DNA from: Paracoccus salsus
GTDB lineage: Bacteria; Pseudomonadota; Alphaproteobacteria; Rhodobacterales; Rhodobacteraceae
Reading direction: 5' to 3'
NCBI RefSeq assembly: GCF_021556615.1
Contig: NZ_JAKGGD010000001.1
Span: 124,001-188,000, forward strand
Length of the DNA: 64,000 nucleotides
Shown here piece after piece: positions 39,999 to 49,901 of the stretch. The notes beneath the pieces were generated by a model. It was not told where the DNA came from, did no database searches, and saw only the letters and a program-made list of their open reading frames with translations. How positions within the stretch are numbered: position 1 is the stretch's first letter; each line of letters begins with the position of its first letter. A program made the position numbers and the translations under genes.

Positions 39999-40136
39999 AT
40001 GCGGTTTATAAAGCTTCTGGTGGTGCTGATTCTGGCCGGCGCAATCGGCATTGTGGCGTATGCCTATCTGGGTGACATGGACCCGGTGCGACAAGAGGTT
40101 CGCAGCCCGGTCGCGTTGGGAGGGTCGGGTGACTGA
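39999..40136 (+). CDS. Small single-helix membrane protein
   Basis: A 45-residue peptide: MRFIKLLVVLILAGAIGIVA is one membrane helix, followed by a short polar tail ending GGSGD. GAGG lies about ten bases before the ATG at 39999; an in-frame ATG at 39969 would add ten residues. The next gene begins with a GTG inside this one (8-bp overlap), suggesting they are translated together. Divergent from aroK. Function unknown. Confidence 0.6.
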   Translation: MRFIKLLVVLILAGAIGIVAYAYLGDMDPVRQEVRSPVALGGSGD

Positions 40137-41637
40137 TCCCTTACGGATCTTCGCGCGCGCCGCGCTGGCCGCGATTCTTTCCTTCTTGCCCCCGATGACG
40201 GCGCCGTCTCTGGCGCAGCAGAAACCCTTGTCGGCCAGCGACTGGCTGTCCGGCAGCGTGCGCGGCCCGGTGCGCGAAAGTTCGGCCTGGCGGCCCGGGC
40301 AGCGCCCGCCACCGCCGCGTGACCGGTCGCAGCCGGTGGCTTCCAGCGGTTCGGTCGGGATGGTGCGGGTCACGCGGCTGGATGGGGGAAATCCCGACGC
40401 CGCCGGCACGATCACCGCGCGCAAGGCCGGGCTGCCGGCGGATCTGTGGCAAGGCAGCGAGCCGCAGACGCTGGCACAGTTGCTGCGACAGACGCCGGCC
40501 AGGCTTGCGTCGATGAACGATCTGCTGCGGCGCGTGCTGCTGGCGCAACTGACCCCGCCCTCGGCCGGATCGTCTGACCCGCGCGATCCCGGCGACACCG
40601 GCCTGCTTTTCCTGGCCCGGGCGGACCGCCTTCTGGACATGGGCGCGCTCGACCCGGCGCAGGCCTTGCTGCTGACCGCCGGACCAGGCGATTCCGAGGT
40701 GTTTCGGCGGCTTTTCGACATCGCGCTGCTGCAGGGCGATGAAGGCCGGGCCTGCCGGATCATGGACACGACGCCGGGCGTCGCGCCCAGCTTTTCGGCG
40801 CGCATCTTCTGCCTGGCCCAGACCGGCGACTGGGCGGCGGCGGCGATCAGCCTGCAGGGTGCCGAGGCGCTGGGGCTGATCGACACGCATCAGGCCGTGC
40901 TGCTCACCCATTTCCTCGACGACGCATTCGTCGATAACGGTCAGGCGATCCAGCCATCCGACAGGATCACGCCGCTGGAGTTCCGCATCCACGAGGCGAT
41001 CGGCCAGCCGCTGCCGACCGTGTCGCTGCCGCTTGCATTCGCGCAGTCGGACCTGCGGCTGAACAATGGCTGGAAGGCCCGGCTGGAGGCGGCCGAGCGT
41101 CTGGCCCGTGTCGGCGCGATCCCCGCCGCAACTCTTCGAGAGATCTATGCCGAACAGAAACCCGCCGCGTCGGGCGGGGTCTGGGAACGTGCCGGCGCGA
41201 TGCGCACCCTCGAGGCGGCGATCGCTTCGGGCAATCCACTGGCGGCGTTGCCTCGCGCCTTCGATGAATTCAGCAGGGCCGACATGGCCGATGTGCTGGC
41301 CGCCATGGTCGCGTCGGACCTGCCCCGGCCCCGGCAGGCGGATGCCGGGTCGGATGCGGCGCAGGTCGCGCGCTGGCTGCTGCAATGGCAGGGCCAGCCG
41401 GTCGATCCGCCCCTGACAGTCCTGCCCGATCTGGTTGCCGGCACACCACCCCCGCCCCGGGACCGGAAGGGCGAGGCGATGCTGGCTGCCATGGCCGATA
41501 TCGACGCCGGCATCGAGGGCGATCTCGCGCGGGCCGCGCGCGGCCTTGCGATGCTGCGCGCGCTGGGGCTCGAGGCGGATGCGGATCTGGCCGCTGCGCA
41601 GTTGACCCTGAGACCGCATTTCACCGGGATGCAATGA
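40129..41637 (+). CDS. Secreted or periplasmic protein of unknown function
   Basis: A 502-residue protein I cannot assign to a family. It opens with a typical signal peptide (basic start, then FARAALAAILSFLPPMTAPSLAQQ, cleavage likely after SLA). The rest is an Ala/Leu-rich helical array with internal similarity to helical repeat scaffolds, for example DRLLDMGALDPAQALLLTAG and GDEGRACRIMDTTP. The GTG start overlaps the small membrane-protein gene by eight bases, and its TGA overlaps the xerD start, so three genes are coupled. A periplasmic scaffold role would be guesswork. Confidence 0.75.
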   Translation: MTDPLRIFARAALAAILSFLPPMTAPSLAQQKPLSASDWLSGSVRGPVRESSAWRPGQRPPPPRDRSQPVASSGSVGMVRVTRLDGGNPDAAGTITARKAGLPADLWQGSEPQTLAQLLRQTPARLASMNDLLRRVLLAQLTPPSAGSSDPRDPGDTGLLFLARADRLLDMGALDPAQALLLTAGPGDSEVFRRLFDIALLQGDEGRACRIMDTTPGVAPSFSARIFCLAQTGDWAAAAISLQGAEALGLIDTHQAVLLTHFLDDAFVDNGQAIQPSDRITPLEFRIHEAIGQPLPTVSLPLAFAQSDLRLNNGWKARLEAAERLARVGAIPAATLREIYAEQKPAASGGVWERAGAMRTLEAAIASGNPLAALPRAFDEFSRADMADVLAAMVASDLPRPRQADAGSDAAQVARWLLQWQGQPVDPPLTVLPDLVAGTPPPPRDRKGEAMLAAMADIDAGIEGDLARAARGLAMLRALGLEADADLAAAQLTLRPHFTGMQ

Positions 41638-42629
41638 TGGGCACACCCGCCGATCACCGCGCCATTTCGGCCTTTCTGGACGCCCAGGCCGCCGAGGCGG
41701 GCGCGGCGCAAAACACGCTGCTGGCCTATGGTCGCGACCTGCGCGACCTGTCGGACTGGCTGTCCGGTCGTCGGGAAGCGCTGGCCGGGCTGACACGCGA
41801 GATGGTCGAGGACTATCTGTCGCATTGCGACGCGCAGGGGCTGGCGCGGGCGACCCGCGCCCGTCGGCTGGCCTCGATCCGGCAATTCACCCGCTTCGCG
41901 CTGGAAGAAGGCTGGCGCGAGGACGATCCCGCGATCAGGATCGCAGGGCCCGGCCGGGCGCAACGGCTGCCCAGAACGCTTGGCCGTCACGAGGTCGAGG
42001 GCCTCCTGGACGCTGCGCCCCGGATGGGCCGCAGCCAGACCGAGCGCATCCGCAACCTGTGTCTGATCGAGCTTCTCTATGCGACCGGGATGCGGGTCAG
42101 CGAGCTGGTGGCGCTGCCGGTCGCCGCGTGTCGCGGAGACCCCGCGCTGCTGCTGATCCGCGGCAAGGGCGGCAAGGACCGGATGGTGCCCCTGACCGGC
42201 CCCGCCCGCCGCGCCCTGTCCGGCTGGCTGCACCTGCGCGACCACGCGCCCCACGACAGCCCGCTTGGTCGGCTGATCGCCGGAAAGGCAGGTCGCTGGC
42301 TGTTTCCCGCGCCCGGCGCGGCGGGTCACATGCCGCGGCAAAGCCTTGGCAGGCTTCTGAAAGACATCGCGGTGCTTGCGGGGATTGACCCGGCGCGTGT
42401 CACGCCGCATGTCATCCGTCACGCTTTTGCCACGCATCTGCTGGAAGGCGGCGCCGACCTGCGCAGCATCCAGACCCTTCTGGGTCACGCCGATCTGGGC
42501 ACGACCGAGATCTATACCCATGTGCTGGATGCGCGGATGCGCGATCTGGTGCTCAACCATCACCCTCTGGCCCGCCTTGCCGGCGCGCCAGGGCCTGAAG
42601 ACCACAGCCCGGATTTCAAGGATCGATAA
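41634..42629 (+). CDS. xerD: Site-specific tyrosine recombinase XerD
   Basis: A 331-residue recombinase resolving chromosome dimers at dif with XerC. The N-terminal SAM-like domain ends near residue 100; the catalytic residues are Arg in YATGMRVSEL, Lys in RGKGGKDRMVP, His-Arg in PHVIRHAFATHLL, His in LLGHADLGTTEIYTH and the nucleophile Tyr in that same segment. Leu is replaced by Ile in the HxLRH motif, a mild change. The C-terminus is a little longer than usual. It starts within the stop of the upstream secreted-protein gene (ATGA). Confidence 0.92.
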   Translation: MMGTPADHRAISAFLDAQAAEAGAAQNTLLAYGRDLRDLSDWLSGRREALAGLTREMVEDYLSHCDAQGLARATRARRLASIRQFTRFALEEGWREDDPAIRIAGPGRAQRLPRTLGRHEVEGLLDAAPRMGRSQTERIRNLCLIELLYATGMRVSELVALPVAACRGDPALLLIRGKGGKDRMVPLTGPARRALSGWLHLRDHAPHDSPLGRLIAGKAGRWLFPAPGAAGHMPRQSLGRLLKDIAVLAGIDPARVTPHVIRHAFATHLLEGGADLRSIQTLLGHADLGTTEIYTHVLDARMRDLVLNHHPLARLAGAPGPEDHSPDFKDR

Positions 42630-42635
42630 GGACCC

Positions 42636-43964
42636 ATGGACGACCCCAACACTATGCTTGACGCCGCCTTCTGGATGACGATCGCATCGATTCTGGTGCT
42701 TTTGATGCTGTCGGGCTTCTTTTCCGGTTCGGAAACCGCGCTGACCGCAGCCAGCCGGTCAAAGCTGCGTTCGCGCGCGGACAAGGGCGATCCGGGCGCC
42801 CAGGCCGCGCTGGCGGTCACCGAGGACAGCGAAAGGCTGATCGGCGCCATCCTGCTGGGCAACAATGTCGTCAACATCCTGTCGGCCAGCCTGGCGACGG
42901 CGCTTTTCACCCGGCTTTTCGGGGCCAGCGGGGTCGCCATGGCGACGCTGGTGATGACCGTTCTGGTGCTGATCTTTTCCGAGGTGATGCCGAAGACCTA
43001 TGCCATCTCGGCGCCCGAGACCGTGGCAAGCCGGGTGGCCCGTCCGATCCGCTGGGTCACGCGGCTGCTTTCGCCGATCGTGGCGGTTGTGCGGTTCATC
43101 GTGCGCGGCATCCTGGGCGTGTTCGGCCTCAAGACCGACCCGGAAACGCACATGTTCTCGGTGCAGGAGGAAATCGCCGGAGCGCTGTCGATCGGGCATG
43201 CCGCCGGTGCGGTCCACAAGGAGGATCGTGACCGGCTGCTTGGCGCGCTGGACCTGGGCAACCGCACCGTGGAAGAGATCATGCGCCACCGCTCTGGCAT
43301 CCAGATGATCGACGCGGCCCGCCCGCCGGCCGAAATCCTCGACGCGGTGCTGGCCAGCCCGCATACCCGCCTGCCCGTCTATCGCGATGAACGCGAGAAT
43401 GTCGTCGGCGTGATCCACGCCAAGGACCTTCTGCGCGCTGTCAACAAGGCCATCCGCGACAGCGGCGATCCCGGCGCCTTGCAGACCTTCGACGTGATGG
43501 CGGTTGCGATGAAGCCCTATTTCGTCCCCGAAACCACCGCGCTGGACGAACAGATGCGCGAATTCCTGAAACGCCGGACCCATTTCGCGCTGGTCGTGGA
43601 CGAATACGGGACATTGCGCGGGCTGATCACGCTTGAGGACATCCTGGAAGAGATCGTCGGCGAGATTGCCGACGAGCACGATACCGAGGCCGACCAGACC
43701 CTGACGCCGAATGCCCAGGGCGACTACACCGTCGATGGTGGCATGACGATCCGCGACCTGAACCGCCAGCTGGACTGGAACCTGCCCGACGATGAGGCCA
43801 ATACCGCGGCGGGGCTGGTCATCCACATGGCACAGTCGATTCCCGACCAGGGGCAGGTCTTCTCATTCCACGGCTACCGTTTCGAGGTTGTCGCACGACG
43901 CGAGAACCGGATCACCAGGCTGCGGATCCGTCCGCTGGCGCCGGTCCCTCTCGTAGACGACTAG
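42636..43964 (+). CDS. CNNM/CorC family protein (DUF21, CBS pair, CorC_HlyC)
   Basis: A 442-residue membrane protein. The N-terminal DUF21 part has about four helices (SGFFSGSETALTAASRSKL, ILLGNNVVNILSASLATALF). Two CBS motifs follow (RSGIQMIDAARPPAEILDAV; LRGLITLEDILEEIVGEIAD), and the C-terminal CorC_HlyC domain ends the protein (FSFHGYRFEVVARRENRITR). Members export or take up magnesium and related cations. It begins six bases after xerD and is probably in the same transcript. Confidence 0.9.
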   Translation: MDDPNTMLDAAFWMTIASILVLLMLSGFFSGSETALTAASRSKLRSRADKGDPGAQAALAVTEDSERLIGAILLGNNVVNILSASLATALFTRLFGASGVAMATLVMTVLVLIFSEVMPKTYAISAPETVASRVARPIRWVTRLLSPIVAVVRFIVRGILGVFGLKTDPETHMFSVQEEIAGALSIGHAAGAVHKEDRDRLLGALDLGNRTVEEIMRHRSGIQMIDAARPPAEILDAVLASPHTRLPVYRDERENVVGVIHAKDLLRAVNKAIRDSGDPGALQTFDVMAVAMKPYFVPETTALDEQMREFLKRRTHFALVVDEYGTLRGLITLEDILEEIVGEIADEHDTEADQTLTPNAQGDYTVDGGMTIRDLNRQLDWNLPDDEANTAAGLVIHMAQSIPDQGQVFSFHGYRFEVVARRENRITRLRIRPLAPVPLVDD

Positions 43965-45868
43965 CGCCGCGCCGCAAGGCGATTGCGGAGCTGGTCCGCA
44001 AGCAGGCTGACGATCCGGCTTCCGGACCATATCAGCCCGGCATGTCTGTGGGCGTCCCAGGCCCGCCTGGCGTCGCCCTGATCGGCCGCCCGGCAGGCCA
44101 GCGACAGATGCAGCAGCGGGTTGTCGGGCCGCGACCGCAGCGCGGCCTGCAACTGTGCGTGCCCCTCCTCTGCCCTGTCCAGGCGGAACATGACGTCCGC
44201 CAGACGCTTCCGGGTCAGCGGATCGTCCGGGCGCTGGCGGACCAGCCATTTCAGCAGTCGCAGCGCACGGGCGTGACGTCCGTGCAGGGACAGGGCGGCG
44301 GCTGCAAGCCCCAACCTGTCCAGCGTCTCGCCCGGCTGCGGCGAAGCGAGCGCATGGCCGGACACCAAGGCCTGCTCGACCTCGGCCAGTTCGGGACCAA
44401 GCATCGCCAGCTTGGCGTGCAGTGGCGGGCGGTCGCGCATCGGCCGGCACGCAGCCTCGTCCGGCAGCAATTCCTGCCAGTCGAGACGACAGGCCCAGAC
44501 CGCCAGTGCCGGGCGCCCGTCCGAAACTGCCGGGTGACTGCGCGCGGCAAGCACCCCGACCGGAAACATCAGGGTCCGCGCCATGGCGCCGTCACGGCCC
44601 AGATGCAGGTCTGCAAGCCTGTCCCGCGTCGGACTTTCGACCGCAGGATCCGTCAGCAAGGCGACCAGAAAGCCGTCCTGGCTTGCGGGGTCCCGGGGAT
44701 CGTCCTGCCCCGCGATCAGGTCCAGCACCTGCCGGCACTGCATGGTGGCATGATGGTTCAGCACGGATTCGGCCAGCCCGCGACCTGCCTCGACCCGCGC
44801 CAGCGCCTCGTCCCCGCCTGCCAGCGCAGATGCGGCGATGACATGCCGCAGAAACGGCCGTGCCCGCGTCCATACCCCCTGTTCGCACAGCGCTCGCGCC
44901 AGCCGCATACCCTGGCCCGCGGTCTGGGCGGCGATGGCGGCCTGTTCGGCCGAGCGGACCAGATCGGGCAGATCAAGGAAACTGGCGGGGTCGTTGACGA
45001 TCCGGTCGATCAGCGCGCTGGCGGCCTGGTGGCGTTCCCCGGGCGACAGGAATTCGGGCAGCGGGCAGAAGCGGCGGCCACCAAGCGCCGCCGCCGCCCT
45101 GGCGGTCAGGCTGGCGGAGGCGCCACCGATCCGCGCGCAGCGGGACATCAGCAGGATGTCCAGAACCTTGCGCCTTGCCGGTTCCGGGCCGAGGTCGCCC
45201 GCCCACAACCCGCCGGCCGCTATCAGGCCGGGATCGGCGCGGGCGACATGGGCCTCGGCCTGGGGACAGTCCGCGAACAGCAAGACGGCGGCGGTCTGCC
45301 GCGCCGCCCACGAACGGGCGAATTCGTCCGCGACATGGTCCGGTGACGGGCCGGGCGACCCGCCGCCCCGACACAGATGCAGGGCGACGGCCTGCGACAT
45401 GTCCTCGCCTCCCCAGGCCTCGATGCAGCCTACCGCCTCGGACAGCGCCGCACCGATCTCGGGGATGAAAGGCAACTCTGCGGCGATCCCGGCGACCTCG
45501 CGCCGTACCTGATCCTCGCCCTCGTCCATCAGCGACAGGATCCCGGGCGGACGGTCGATCACGAACCGTTCGCCCGACGCGATCCGGCCAGCCAGATGCG
45601 CCTCGCTGAGATCGGGGAGCAGCATGACAAGGTCCGGGCGACCGGACAGCTCCACTTGCTTTGTCAACGCAGCCGTCCATCGCGACACGAAGCCGGGTTC
45701 AAGCAGCATGTGCAGATCGGCGGCGCCGGCGGTCTGCCCGGCTGTGTGGAACAGCACCGCATGGGCGCCGAACTTGCGCCCCAGCCGAATCACGTTCAGC
45801 AGGCCAATCAGCTGCGCCGCAATCCCCCGGTCGCACATGCCGACGATGGCAGCGGCGGTGTTCGTCAA
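43961..45868 (-). CDS. Large glycosyltransferase-like protein with C-terminal TPR-like repeats
   Basis: A 635-residue protein of unproven function. The N-terminal half resembles fucosyltransferase-type GT-B enzymes: CDRGIAAQLIGLLNVIRLGR at the start and DILLMSRCARIGGASASLTA near residue 250 parallel the first and last conserved blocks of that group. From about residue 520 the chain has TPR-like helical repeats, clearest in ALRLLKWLVRQRPDDPLTRK and in AQLQAALRSRPDNPLLHLSL. I choose the TTG at 45868 with GAGGGG seven bases upstream; ATG at 45838 is the alternative. It lies between corC and tkt, overlapping the corC end by four bases on the opposite strand. An acceptor could be an S-layer, polysaccharide or protein; unknown. 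Confidence 0.6.
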   Translation of the reverse strand: MTNTAAAIVGMCDRGIAAQLIGLLNVIRLGRKFGAHAVLFHTAGQTAGAADLHMLLEPGFVSRWTAALTKQVELSGRPDLVMLLPDLSEAHLAGRIASGERFVIDRPPGILSLMDEGEDQVRREVAGIAAELPFIPEIGAALSEAVGCIEAWGGEDMSQAVALHLCRGGGSPGPSPDHVADEFARSWAARQTAAVLLFADCPQAEAHVARADPGLIAAGGLWAGDLGPEPARRKVLDILLMSRCARIGGASASLTARAAAALGGRRFCPLPEFLSPGERHQAASALIDRIVNDPASFLDLPDLVRSAEQAAIAAQTAGQGMRLARALCEQGVWTRARPFLRHVIAASALAGGDEALARVEAGRGLAESVLNHHATMQCRQVLDLIAGQDDPRDPASQDGFLVALLTDPAVESPTRDRLADLHLGRDGAMARTLMFPVGVLAARSHPAVSDGRPALAVWACRLDWQELLPDEAACRPMRDRPPLHAKLAMLGPELAEVEQALVSGHALASPQPGETLDRLGLAAAALSLHGRHARALRLLKWLVRQRPDDPLTRKRLADVMFRLDRAEEGHAQLQAALRSRPDNPLLHLSLACRAADQGDARRAWDAHRHAGLIWSGSRIVSLLADQLRNRLAARR

Positions 45869-45981
45869 CTCTCGGCCCCTCGAATGACGCTGAGCGACCC
45901 TAGTCAGCCCGGCTGCGGCTTGCAACCGGCCCGCATCGCCCCTAACAGAAACGGCAAACAACCTAGCCCGAAGGGACCGCC

Positions 45982-48006
45982 ATGGACATCGACGCTCGCC
46001 GCAAGGCCGACCCCGAGCACTGGAAGCTGGCCAGCGCCATTCGCGTTCTGGCGATGGATGCCGTCGAGGCCGCGAATTCCGGCCATCCCGGCATGCCCAT
46101 GGGCATGGCCGACGTGGCCACGGTGCTGTTTCGCAACCATCTGAAATTCGACGCCTCGGCGCCGCACTGGTTCGACCGTGATCGGTTCGTGCTGTCGGCC
46201 GGCCACGGCTCGATGCTGATCTATGCGCTGCTGCATCTGACCGGATACCAGCAGATGACGATCGCGCAGATCAGGAATTTCCGCCAGCTTGGCTACATCA
46301 CCGCCGGGCATCCCGAATACGGCCATGTCGAGGGCGTCGAGACGACCACCGGCCCGCTGGGTCAGGGCATCGCCAACGCCGTCGGCATGGCCATGGCCGA
46401 AGAGGCGATGCGGGCCGAATTCGGGTCCGAGCTGTGCGACCACCGGACATGGGTGATCGCCGGCGATGGCTGCCTGATGGAGGGCATCAGCCAGGAGGCG
46501 ATCGGCCTCGCCGGGGCGCAGAAGCTGGGCCGCCTGATCGTGCTGTGGGACAACAACGACATCACCATCGACGGCCGCGTCAGCCTGTCGGACAGGACCG
46601 ACCAGCGTGCCCGCCTTGCGGCGTCGGGCTGGCGCGTACTGTCCTGCGACGGCCACGACGCAGCCGATATCGATCGCGCGCTGAAAGAGGCCGCGCAGGA
46701 TGACGGCCGGCCCGTGCTGGTCGATTGCAAGACGATCATCGGCTTCGGCGCGCCCACGAAATCAGACAGCGCCAAGGCCCACGGCTCGCCGCTTGGCGCC
46801 GACGAAATCGCGGCGGTGCGCGACGCCCTGGGCTGGGACGCCCCGCCCTTCGAGATCCCCGACGCGATCGCCTCGGACTGGCGCAAGATCGGTGCGCGTG
46901 GCAGCGAACCCCGCCAGGGCTGGCAAAAGCGCGTCGACGCGCTGTCTTCGGACATGCGCGACGAATTCGCCCGCCGAATCGACAACCGTGCCAACCCGCA
47001 TCTGGAACCGACCGTGCGCGCGCTGAAGGCCCAGACCACCGAGGGCAAGCCGAAGGTCGCCACCCGCAAGGCCAGCGAGAACGTACTGGAGGTGCTGAAC
47101 CCCCACATGCCCGAGAACTTTGGCGGTTCCGCCGATCTGACCGGTTCGAACAACACCAAGACCGGCGACATGGGTGTCTTTTCAGCCGAGGATCGGCTGG
47201 GCCGCTATATCCATTACGGGATCCGCGAACACGCCATGGCGGCCGCGATGAACGGCATCTGGCTGCATGGGGGCTTTCGCCCCTATGGCGGAACATTCCT
47301 GACTTTCACCGATTACGCCCGCGGCGCGATCAGGCTGTCGGCGCTGATGGGACTGCCGGTCGTCTATGTGATGACCCATGACAGCATCGGCCTGGGCGAG
47401 GACGGCCCGACCCACCAGCCGGTCGAGCATCTGGCGATCGCGCGCGCCACGCCGAACATCCTGACCCTGCGTCCCTGCGATCAGGTCGAGACCGCCGAGG
47501 CATGGGAAATCGCCCTGTCCCAGACGGATCGTCCCTCGATCATGGCGCTGTCGCGCCAGAACCTGCCCACCCTGCGGACGACTCACCACGATGAGAACCG
47601 GTCCGCCAGGGGCGCCTATACGCTGCGCGAAGCATCCGGTGGCAAGCCGCAGGTGGTGCTGATGGCGACCGGCTCGGAGGTCGAGATCGCGGTGGCTGCG
47701 CGCGATGCGCTGGAGGCCGACGGCACGCCGACGCGCGTCGTCTCGGTCCCGTCGATGGAGCTGTTCCGCGCGCAACCCGCCGAATGGCGCGCGCAGGTCC
47801 TGCCGGGCGACACGGTCCGGGTCGCGATCGAGGCGGCCGTGCGCCAGCCCTGGGACTGGCTGCTTCTGGGTGAGCGCGGCCGCGAAGAGAAATCCGCCTT
47901 TGTCGGAATGCAGGGCTTTGGCGCATCGGCGCCCGCCCCGGCGCTTTACAAGGAGTTCGGGATCACCGCCGAAGCCGTCATCGAACGCGTCAAGGCGATG
48001 CTTTGA
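45982..48006 (+). CDS. tkt: Transketolase
   Basis: A 674-residue thiamine-diphosphate enzyme of the pentose phosphate and Calvin cycles. [20 protein letters not shown] is the N-terminal block; [15 protein letters not shown] and [14 protein letters not shown] form the ThDP/metal-binding motif; [33 protein letters not shown] and [14 protein letters not shown] are transketolase signatures. Length is normal. AAGGGA precedes the ATG. A terminator follows. Confidence 0.98.
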   Translation: MDIDARRKADPEHWKLASAIRVLAMDAVEAANSGHPGMPMGMADVATVLFRNHLKFDASAPHWFDRDRFVLSAGHGSMLIYALLHLTGYQQMTIAQIRNFRQLGYITAGHPEYGHVEGVETTTGPLGQGIANAVGMAMAEEAMRAEFGSELCDHRTWVIAGDGCLMEGISQEAIGLAGAQKLGRLIVLWDNNDITIDGRVSLSDRTDQRARLAASGWRVLSCDGHDAADIDRALKEAAQDDGRPVLVDCKTIIGFGAPTKSDSAKAHGSPLGADEIAAVRDALGWDAPPFEIPDAIASDWRKIGARGSEPRQGWQKRVDALSSDMRDEFARRIDNRANPHLEPTVRALKAQTTEGKPKVATRKASENVLEVLNPHMPENFGGSADLTGSNNTKTGDMGVFSAEDRLGRYIHYGIREHAMAAAMNGIWLHGGFRPYGGTFLTFTDYARGAIRLSALMGLPVVYVMTHDSIGLGEDGPTHQPVEHLAIARATPNILTLRPCDQVETAEAWEIALSQTDRPSIMALSRQNLPTLRTTHHDENRSARGAYTLREASGGKPQVVLMATGSEVEIAVAARDALEADGTPTRVVSVPSMELFRAQPAEWRAQVLPGDTVRVAIEAAVRQPWDWLLLGERGREEKSAFVGMQGFGASAPAPALYKEFGITAEAVIERVKAML

Positions 48007-48046
48007 CAAGGCTATCCGCCTCTGGCGGAGTTATGACAACAAGGAA

Positions 48047-48073
48047 GCGGCCGGATGATTGTCCGGCCGTTTC
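48047..48073 (+). terminator. Terminator of tkt
   Basis: CGGCCGGA (48048-48055) pairs with TCCGGCCG (48062-48069) across a six-base loop and is followed by TTT, 40 bases past the tkt stop. It lies upstream of the DMT exporter start I use and makes a TTG start at 48059 unlikely. Confidence 0.65.
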
Positions 48074-48088
48074 CGTCGTGCGGCGCTG

Positions 48089-49012
48089 ATGCGGGCCCTG
48101 TCGCGCGCCTTTGCGCTGATGGGGCTGGAACGCGCCGGGCTGCGCCATCCCGGCAACGATCAGGCCACCGGGATCGCGCTGATCTGCGCGGCGGTGCTGT
48201 GTTTCACCTTGATGGACGCGACAGCCAAACATCTGACACAGGATTACAACGCCGCCCAGATCGTCTGGGCACGGTTCATGGTGAACCTGGCCGTGCTTGC
48301 GCTGATCTTCCGTGACCGCGTGCCGACCCTGGCGCGCAGCCGGCGGCCGGGCATGCAATTCGCGCGCGCCTTGACGCAGCTGGCCTCGGTGGGGCTGTTC
48401 TTCACATCGCTTCAGTTCATCGGGCTTGCCGAGGCGACAGCGATCATGGACACCAATCCGGTGCTGATCACGCTTGGCGCGGCGCTGTTCCTGGGCGAAC
48501 GGATCGGGATGCGCCGGGTGCTGGGGATCGCGGCCGCGCTGGTTGGCGCGCTGATCATCATCCGCCCCGGCATGGGGGTGTTCCAGCCCGCCGCATTGCT
48601 GCCGCTGATCGGCGCGTTCACCTATGCTGCGGGTGCGCTGCTGACCCGGGTGGTTCGCGACGATTCGACCGCCACCTCGGTGCTGTGGTCGGCGATCACG
48701 GGCGCTGTGCTGACCTCGGCGGTCGTCCCGTTCTTCTGGCAGCCAATCGATCCGGGCGATCTGTGGGCCTTTGTCGCGCTGGGTCTGTTCGGCACGATCA
48801 GCCAGACCCTGCTGATCCGCGCCTTCGCCATCGCCGAGGCCGGCGTCCTGGCGCCGTTCGGCTATACCGGCCTGGTCTGGGCCGGGATGTGGGGCTGGAT
48901 GTTCTTCGGGCAGTTGCCTGATCTCTGGACCATCACGGGCGCGCTGATTATCGTCGGAGCCGGGCTTTATGTCTGGTCGCGAGAGGCCCGCGCGGCACGG
49001 TATGGCGGATGA
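48089..49012 (+). CDS. DMT-superfamily (EamA) exporter
   Basis: A 307-residue membrane protein with two EamA repeats, about ten helices (TGIALICAAVLCFTLMDATA opens repeat one; ALLPLIGAFTYAAGALLTRV opens repeat two; ending LIIVGAGLYVWSRE). Members export amino acids, purines or other metabolites. I start at 48089; no good ribosome-binding site distinguishes it from an in-frame ATG 30 bases later. It overlaps the acyltransferase gene downstream by ATGA. Confidence 0.82.
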   Translation: MRALSRAFALMGLERAGLRHPGNDQATGIALICAAVLCFTLMDATAKHLTQDYNAAQIVWARFMVNLAVLALIFRDRVPTLARSRRPGMQFARALTQLASVGLFFTSLQFIGLAEATAIMDTNPVLITLGAALFLGERIGMRRVLGIAAALVGALIIIRPGMGVFQPAALLPLIGAFTYAAGALLTRVVRDDSTATSVLWSAITGAVLTSAVVPFFWQPIDPGDLWAFVALGLFGTISQTLLIRAFAIAEAGVLAPFGYTGLVWAGMWGWMFFGQLPDLWTITGALIIVGAGLYVWSREARAARYGG

Positions 49013-49881
49013 GTGACGACGGCGCGCCCAGTTTGACCGAGCGGCTTGCGAACGGTGCCTTCGTGGCGGTGATGGCGCTGGCGCGGCGGTTGCCCTATCC
49101 GCGCAGGATCGCCCTCATGGGCTGGATCTTCGCGCGGATCCTCGGCCCGATCGCGGGCTGGCGGCGGCGAATTCGCGACAATCTGGCCCTCGCCTGTCCG
49201 GAACTGTCCCGCGACGAGGTCGAGGCGCTGACGCGCGCCGTTCCGGAGAATGCCGGCCGGGCCCTCGCCGAGATCTATTCCGGCGAGGAATTCACCAGCC
49301 GCATTCGCGCCGCCGATCCGCTGGAGGGTCCGGGTCTTGCGGATCTGAAGGCAGCCCATGCCGCGCGGCGGCCGGTGATCGTCGCCTGCGCGCATTTCGG
49401 CAATTACGACGCGATGCGGGCAGCACTCTCGGCGCAAGGCTGGCCTCTGGGCGCGCTGTATCGGCCGATGAACAACGATGCGTTCAATCGCCACTACATC
49501 CCGGCCATCACCGCCATCGCCGAGCCGCTTTTTCCGCGCGGGCGGACCGGGCTGACGGCGATGCTGCGATTCCTGAAAGCCGGCGGATGGCTTGCGCTTG
49601 GCTTTGACCAGCATGATCGTCACGCGCCGGAATTGCACTTCTTCGGCCTGCCCAGCAGGACCGTGCTGACCCCGGCGGAACTGGCCATCCGCTATGACGC
49701 ACTGATCCTGCCGATCCACGCCATCCGCCAACCGGACGGGCTGAGCTTTCGCGTCCATGTCGGGCGCCCCGTGGCCCACACCAATCCCGCCGAGATGATG
49801 CAGGCGCTGAACGACGACCTCGAGGCGCTTGTCCGGCGCCATATGGAGCAGTGGTTCTGGGTCCATCGGCGCTGGAAGTGA
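49009..49881 (+). CDS. LpxL/HtrB-like lipid A acyltransferase family protein
   Basis: A 290-residue member of the lysophospholipid/lipid A late acyltransferase family. The catalytic HxxxxD box is HFGNYDAMRAAL near residue 126. WRRRIRDNLALACPEL before it and VLTPAELAIRYDALILPIHA after it match the family, as does the FRVHVGRPV segment. It starts within the stop of the exporter gene (ATGA). The donor could be acyl-ACP for lipid A; alternatives include ornithine lipid-type acylation. Confidence 0.85.
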   Translation: MSDDGAPSLTERLANGAFVAVMALARRLPYPRRIALMGWIFARILGPIAGWRRRIRDNLALACPELSRDEVEALTRAVPENAGRALAEIYSGEEFTSRIRAADPLEGPGLADLKAAHAARRPVIVACAHFGNYDAMRAALSAQGWPLGALYRPMNNDAFNRHYIPAITAIAEPLFPRGRTGLTAMLRFLKAGGWLALGFDQHDRHAPELHFFGLPSRTVLTPAELAIRYDALILPIHAIRQPDGLSFRVHVGRPVAHTNPAEMMQALNDDLEALVRRHMEQWFWVHRRWK

Positions 49882-49901
49882 CGCAGGACCTTGCCCGATG
49901 A

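Noticed and set aside
48059..48088. TTG start for the DMT exporter at 48059
   Set aside because: It lies within the tkt terminator hairpin and has no ribosome-binding site; the ATG at 48089 is preferred.
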